Positions 5,052 to 7,703 of a DNA stretch of 7,703 nt are shown here, in pieces. Within the stretch, counting starts at the first letter, position 1, and each line of letters opens with the position of its first letter. The notes beneath the pieces were generated by a model, which was not told the DNA's origin, searched no databases, and worked only from the letters and a program-made list of their open reading frames with translations. A program made the translations under genes and the position numbers. Source of the DNA: an uncultured Clostridia bacterium (GTDB lineage: Bacteria; Bacillota; Clostridia; TANB77; CAG-508); assembly GCA_934183045.1 (NCBI GenBank), contig CAKPRW010000066.1, positions 1-7,703 on the forward strand, given 5' to 3'.

Positions 5052-6611
5052 TTAATGTCTCTTATATGTATCTCTACCTAGTAATTCCTGAGAAATTACT
5101 TTTCCATCTCGTTTTAAAATTTTGTATGCTTCAGAATAAATTGCTGTTTTAGTTCTTCCTGTTTCATAAGCATTTATCTGAACTTCACAATCATCATCTT
5201 GTCTTAAACCAAATATTTGGAAATTAGCTATTCCGTTTGCTACTGAACAAACTAGTTTTATAGGATAATTTCTATTATTTTTAAATTGAAAATCAATTGC
5301 ACCATAAACAACAGTTGCATCTCTACTAGCAGGAGCATAAGAAGGGACAAATTGATGATTAGTTCTTTGAGTTATTTCTAGATTAGCATATAGTACTGCA
5401 TTGTATAAAGTTGTTGTTATTTGGCAAATCCCTCCGCCTACTCCATCAACAACTTCTCCTTGAACATAAATTGGTGCTTCTTTATAACCAGCAGCTATTG
5501 TTCTTGCTCCAACTACCTTATTGTAAGAAAAAGTTTCACCAGGCATAAGAACAGTTCCATTAATTTTGTTAGCTGCTAATATTAAGTTTGTAGTCCTATT
5601 TCTATTACTAACAGCATATTTAGTAGAATATGTAGATAATAAATCTGGAAATGCTTCTGTTCCGATCATATTAGTTGTGACATTTGGTGATAATATTTTT
5701 AAAGGTATCGTATATTCTTCTTTTTTTTCTGAAGATATAATTGATTTAGCTTCTTCCATTGAAACATTAAAATCAATACCATTTTCTGATGGATATACAG
5801 CAAATGGTTCTTTAGTGTAATATGCGTCGACAGGATCTTTATGTATTTCATTATAAATTTTTTCTATATCTATCGGATCAGGTTGTTCAGTTTTTACAAC
5901 TATTTCTACGACTTTTTCTTTTTGAGAAAAATCAGATATTATATCTTTAATAGCTTGAGTCGTAGCGTCAATATCAACTACATTTCCCTCTTTGCCAGAT
6001 GTTATAAACAAGTTAGAATCTTCTATATAATAACTACTTTGAATAACTCCATCAGGTAATTGTGTAGATATATCTTCTAGATTTTTTGATAATTGTTTTT
6101 TATCTATAGAAAGTCTAGGTTCAATATTAACTTTACCAAACATTGTAGATAAAATATAAAAATTATTTTGTAAAAAATTACCTTCTCTACCAATATTATA
6201 TGCTGAATTTGTTGCTGACTTTGTATCAAAGCTAGCTTCGATTTGCTCAAGAGATATAGTTGCTTCATAATCTCCATGTTGTAATTTTATTTCTTGTGGC
6301 ATATTCTCTGCAATATAATTATCTAACTGATATTTTGCATCTGATTTACTTAAATTAGAAACATCATGTCCTTTTATAGATACACCAGATATTATATTAT
6401 TATTAAATAGAGTATAACCTGCTAAAATAAGTAATACTACAATAATTATAATTAAAATAATAATTGCCAATAATTTAAAAATTGAAAAAGAACTTTTAAA
6501 ATTTTTATTTTTAACTGGAATGAATTCAGCAGAAGAAGTTTGTATTAAATTAGTATTCCCATTATCAGTTGCAATATTTTCTTTTTCTAAATCCTTTTCT
6601 TTAATGCTCAT
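5052..6611 (-). CDS. VanW family, YoaR-like membrane-anchored cell wall protein
   Basis: This 519-residue protein has three parts. A polar N-terminal tail of about 44 residues and one very hydrophobic helix (about 45-68) place the bulk outside the cell. Residues from about 77 to 310 look like the repeated YoaR/peptidoglycan-binding-type module (GVSIKGHDVSNLSKSDA, then units such as ISTQLPDGVI and SGKEGNVVDID). The VanW domain follows at about 330-465, with NRTTNLILAANKINGTVLMPGETFSYN, the hallmark VDGVGGGICQITTTLYN (C396 in GGGICQ) and TNHQFVPSYAPASRDATV. The tail (VISQELLGRDTYK) is typical of VanW proteins. VanW is named from vancomycin-resistance clusters, but stand-alone genes like this are common in Clostridia and their role is unclear; no van genes lie nearby, so resistance should not be inferred. 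AAGGAG at 6619-6624 supports the start. Confidence 0.93.
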   Translation of the reverse strand: MSIKEKDLEKENIATDNGNTNLIQTSSAEFIPVKNKNFKSSFSIFKLLAIIILIIIIVVLLILAGYTLFNNNIISGVSIKGHDVSNLSKSDAKYQLDNYIAENMPQEIKLQHGDYEATISLEQIEASFDTKSATNSAYNIGREGNFLQNNFYILSTMFGKVNIEPRLSIDKKQLSKNLEDISTQLPDGVIQSSYYIEDSNLFITSGKEGNVVDIDATTQAIKDIISDFSQKEKVVEIVVKTEQPDPIDIEKIYNEIHKDPVDAYYTKEPFAVYPSENGIDFNVSMEEAKSIISSEKKEEYTIPLKILSPNVTTNMIGTEAFPDLLSTYSTKYAVSNRNRTTNLILAANKINGTVLMPGETFSYNKVVGARTIAAGYKEAPIYVQGEVVDGVGGGICQITTTLYNAVLYANLEITQRTNHQFVPSYAPASRDATVVYGAIDFQFKNNRNYPIKLVCSVANGIANFQIFGLRQDDDCEVQINAYETGRTKTAIYSEAYKILKRDGKVISQELLGRDTYKRH

Positions 6612-6644
6612 TTAGTTTCTCCTTTTGTAATATCTAACTATTTA

Positions 6645-6653
6645 ATTATATCA
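6645..6653 (-). promoter_or_regulatory. Extended -10 promoter for the VanW gene
   Basis: On the minus strand TGATATAAT gives a consensus -10 (6650-6645) with an upstream TG. No good -35 lies 16-18 bases above it; a TTGACA at 6694-6689 is too far away to pair with it. The transcript would start near 6638, just above the ribosome binding site. Confidence 0.45.
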
Positions 6654-6727
6654 TATTTTGTAAAAAAATATATATAATTATAAAAAAATGTCAAAATAAA
6701 ATAAAAAAAATTGAGAACAATATAATT

Positions 6728-6754
6728 AATAAAACTTTTAATTAGAGTTTTATT
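6728..6754. repeat. Inverted repeat in the divergent VanW/sspF region
   Basis: AATAAAACT (6728-6736) and AGTTTTATT (6746-6754) are exact reverse complements around a 9-base loop. There is no clear T run on either side, so it is not a convincing terminator. It lies between the VanW promoter and sspF and could be an operator or a leader hairpin of sspF. The rest of this roughly 190-base gap is AT-rich with no other clear structure. Confidence 0.4.
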
Positions 6755-6786
6755 TAATATATATGAAAAACTTTGCAAAAGATTAC

Positions 6787-6793
6787 AAGGAGG
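6787..6793 (+). promoter_or_regulatory. Ribosome binding site deciding the sspF start
   Basis: AAGGAGG stands five bases before the ATG at 6799. A longer reading from the in-frame ATG at 6763 has no ribosome binding site and would add 12 residues foreign to the family, so the 59-residue form is preferred. Confidence 0.8.
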
Positions 6794-6798
6794 ATATT

Positions 6799-6978
6799 AT
6801 GTCACGAAACAGAAGACTTATAACAGAAAATTTAAGAGAAGAAATAGCTAGAGAATTAGGAGTATATGAAACAGTAAAACAAGATAGAGGAAGTTGGGCA
6901 AACGTATCATCTAGAGATTGTGGAAACATCGTAAAAAAAGCTATAGAAATAGCAAATAGATCAGTAGAAAACAAATAA
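6799..6978 (+). CDS. sspF: SspF-like alpha/beta-type small acid-soluble spore protein
   Basis: This 59-residue protein starts MSRNRRLITENLREEIARELG. From memory it aligns closely with Bacillus SspF, which reads (K/R)YELAKDLGFYDTVK, then RARDAGNMVKRAIEIA; here the matching blocks are EEIARELGVYETVK and SSRDCGNIVKKAIEIA. These proteins coat and protect DNA in the dormant spore and are degraded at germination by the GPR protease, whose recognition region is the E-I-A-x-E-x-G type segment seen at residues 14-20. An unusual feature is a cysteine (RDCGN) where the related sequence has Ala. The basic N-terminus fits DNA binding. The gene stands alone: the divergent VanW gene is upstream and a strong terminator lies downstream. 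Forespore (sigma-G) expression is expected from the family, but I see no clean sigma-G promoter upstream. Confidence 0.88.
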   Translation: MSRNRRLITENLREEIARELGVYETVKQDRGSWANVSSRDCGNIVKKAIEIANRSVENK

Positions 6979-6990
6979 CTACTTCACTTC

Positions 6991-7030
6991 AAAATTGTCA
7001 AAAGGGCCGGGCCTTTTTGGCAATTTTTTT
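6991..7030 (+). terminator. Strong intrinsic terminator of sspF
   Basis: The left arm (6991-7006) pairs with the right arm (from about 7012 to 7027) through AAAATTG/CAATTTT at the base and GGGCC/GGCC at the tip, with two G-U type pairs and a small loop. Seven T follow at 7024-7030. Its GC-rich tip stands out in this AT-rich sequence. It ends sspF and insulates the murF promoter 48 bases further on. Confidence 0.92.
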
Positions 7031-7075
7031 ATCCTAATGTATTGACCTGTATTTGAAAATCTAAATGTTTATATG

Positions 7076-7122
7076 TTTTGACATTTTTTAAAAATAAAAA
7101 TATAATATACAAAACGTCAAAA
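7076..7122. promoter_or_regulatory. Inverted repeat flanking the murF core promoter (possible operator)
   Basis: TTTTGACATTTT (7076-7087) and AAAACGTCAAAA (7111-7122) are reverse complements at 11 of 12 positions with centres 35 bp apart. The left arm overlaps the -35 box and the right arm covers the expected transcript start. That placement suits a dimeric or looping regulator, but an AT-rich chance match is possible. Confidence 0.35.
7078..7106 (+). promoter_or_regulatory. Consensus sigma-A promoter of murF
   Basis: TTGACA (7078-7083), a spacer of exactly 17 bases and TATAAT (7101-7106) match the housekeeping consensus at all 12 positions. Transcription should start near 7113, giving a leader of about 25 bases that contains the ribosome binding site AAGGAAGG (7122-7129). 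Confidence 0.85.
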
Positions 7123-7137
7123 AGGAAGGTTGTAGAT

Positions 7138-7703
7138 ATGAAAAATATAACTGTTAATGATATTTTGAATGTAACTGGTGGAGAACTAGTTATAGGCAAT
7201 AAAAATCTAGTTTGTGAAAACTTTTCAAAGGATACAAGATTAATACAAGAAAACGATACATATATTGGCATAAAAGGTGACAATTTTGATGGGAACCTGT
7301 TTTGGGAACAGGCACTACAAGGAGGTGCTAGTTGTGTAATTGTACAAAATATAAATTTAACAATTGAGGAAAAACAAAGGTATGAAGATAAAACTGTAAT
7401 TAAAGTTAATGATACCCTTGAAGCTTTATATGAAATAGCAAGATTCAAAAGAAGTTTGTATAATATTCCTGTTATAGCAATTACTGGTAGTGTAGGAAAA
7501 ACCAGTACAAAAGATATTGTTGCTAATGTTATATCAAAAAAATATAATACATTAAAAACAATAGGCAATAACAATAATAACATAGGATTGCCATTTACTA
7601 TCTTAAAATTAAAAGATCATGAAGCAATGGTAGTTGAAATGGGGATGAATCACCTAGGAGAAATAAGCTTATTAACTTCTATTGCAAAGCCAGATATCTG
7701 TAT
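7138..7703 (+). CDS. murF: MurF, UDP-MurNAc-tripeptide--D-Ala-D-Ala ligase (3' partial)
   Basis: The first 188 residues of a Mur ligase run off the right edge; full MurF is about 450 residues. MurF adds D-Ala-D-Ala to UDP-MurNAc-tripeptide with ATP in the cytoplasm, the last soluble step before the lipid-linked stage of peptidoglycan synthesis. The N-terminal domain shows FSKDTRLI, then IGIKGDNFDGNLFWEQALQGGA (substrate-binding region). The ATP-binding domain starts at about residue 111 with IPVIAITGSVGKTSTKD, including the P-loop K121, followed by GNNNNNIGLPFTIL and the VVEMGMNHLGEI motif (about 165-176). The GNxNNxxGxP and EMGMNxxGEI signatures separate MurF from MurE and MurC. The start is set by AAGGAAGG eight bases before ATG. 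It is the first gene of its transcript, behind a consensus promoter. Confidence 0.95.
   Translation, partial: MKNITVNDILNVTGGELVIGNKNLVCENFSKDTRLIQENDTYIGIKGDNFDGNLFWEQALQGGASCVIVQNINLTIEEKQRYEDKTVIKVNDTLEALYEIARFKRSLYNIPVIAITGSVGKTSTKDIVANVISKKYNTLKTIGNNNNNIGLPFTILKLKDHEAMVVEMGMNHLGEISLLTSIAKPDIC

Noticed and set aside
5566..6059. Plus-strand ORFs inside the VanW gene
   Set aside because: Antisense shadows of a well-supported gene; low-complexity hydrophobic composition.
5052..6611. VanW as evidence of glycopeptide resistance
   Set aside because: No vanA/B/H/X/Y/S/R-type genes are present; VanW-domain proteins are common in Clostridia outside resistance clusters.
6694..6724. Sigma-G promoter for sspF (AAATA ... 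CAATATA)
   Set aside because: The -10 fits moderately, but the -35 lacks the G and the spacer is 19 bases; too weak in such AT-rich DNA.
7029..7583. A 184-residue minus-strand ORF opposite murF
   Set aside because: The hydrophobic, Ile/Leu/Phe-rich translation is the mirror of an AT-rich gene; murF has the promoter, ribosome binding site and ATP-binding motifs on the plus strand.

Overview
The window is AT-rich DNA that fits a spore-forming, low-GC Bacillota, most likely a member of the Clostridia. Evidence: the gene order dnaX-ybaB-recR; a SleB/YpeB spore-germination pair; a SspF-type small acid-soluble spore protein; strong AGGAGG-type ribosome binding sites; A/T-ending codons; and GTG starts. 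I cannot assign genus or species from the sequence alone.

Layout. 1-1568 (+): the 3' end of dnaX, then ybaB (nucleoid-associated protein) and recR (recombinational repair), the classic replication/repair cluster. 1565-2929 (-): a small DUF6774-like ORF that overlaps the recR stop, preceded by a GT28-family glycolipid glycosyltransferase split by a single-base frameshift. 3047-4984 (+): sleB and ypeB, the cortex-lytic hydrolase and its partner, behind a sigma-G-like promoter. 5052-6611 (-): a membrane-anchored VanW/YoaR-type wall protein. 6799-6978 (+): a SspF-like spore DNA-binding protein with a strong terminator. 7138 to the right edge (+): the 5' part of murF behind a consensus sigma-A promoter. 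No gap exceeds 300 bases; the longest is the roughly 190-base divergent region between the VanW gene and sspF.

Themes. Most genes concern the envelope or the spore: peptidoglycan precursor synthesis (MurF), cortex degradation at germination (SleB/YpeB), spore DNA protection (SspF-like), wall-associated VanW, and membrane glycolipid synthesis (the broken glycosyltransferase).

Most unusual features: (1) a GC-richer 53-bp repeat in two copies of opposite orientation, one in the ybaB-recR gap and one in the sleB-ypeB gap, 47/53 identical and each built from two ~18-bp direct half-units 35 bp apart. It looks like a REP/MITE-type dispersed element. (2) A perfect 11-bp hairpin whose 3' arm is the Shine-Dalgarno sequence of the small DUF6774-like ORF. 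(3) The glycosyltransferase frameshift, which falls at a UUU_CGG sequence resembling known +1 slippage sites. (4) An inverted repeat bracketing the murF core promoter. No CRISPR array, tRNA, rRNA or complete transposase gene was seen.
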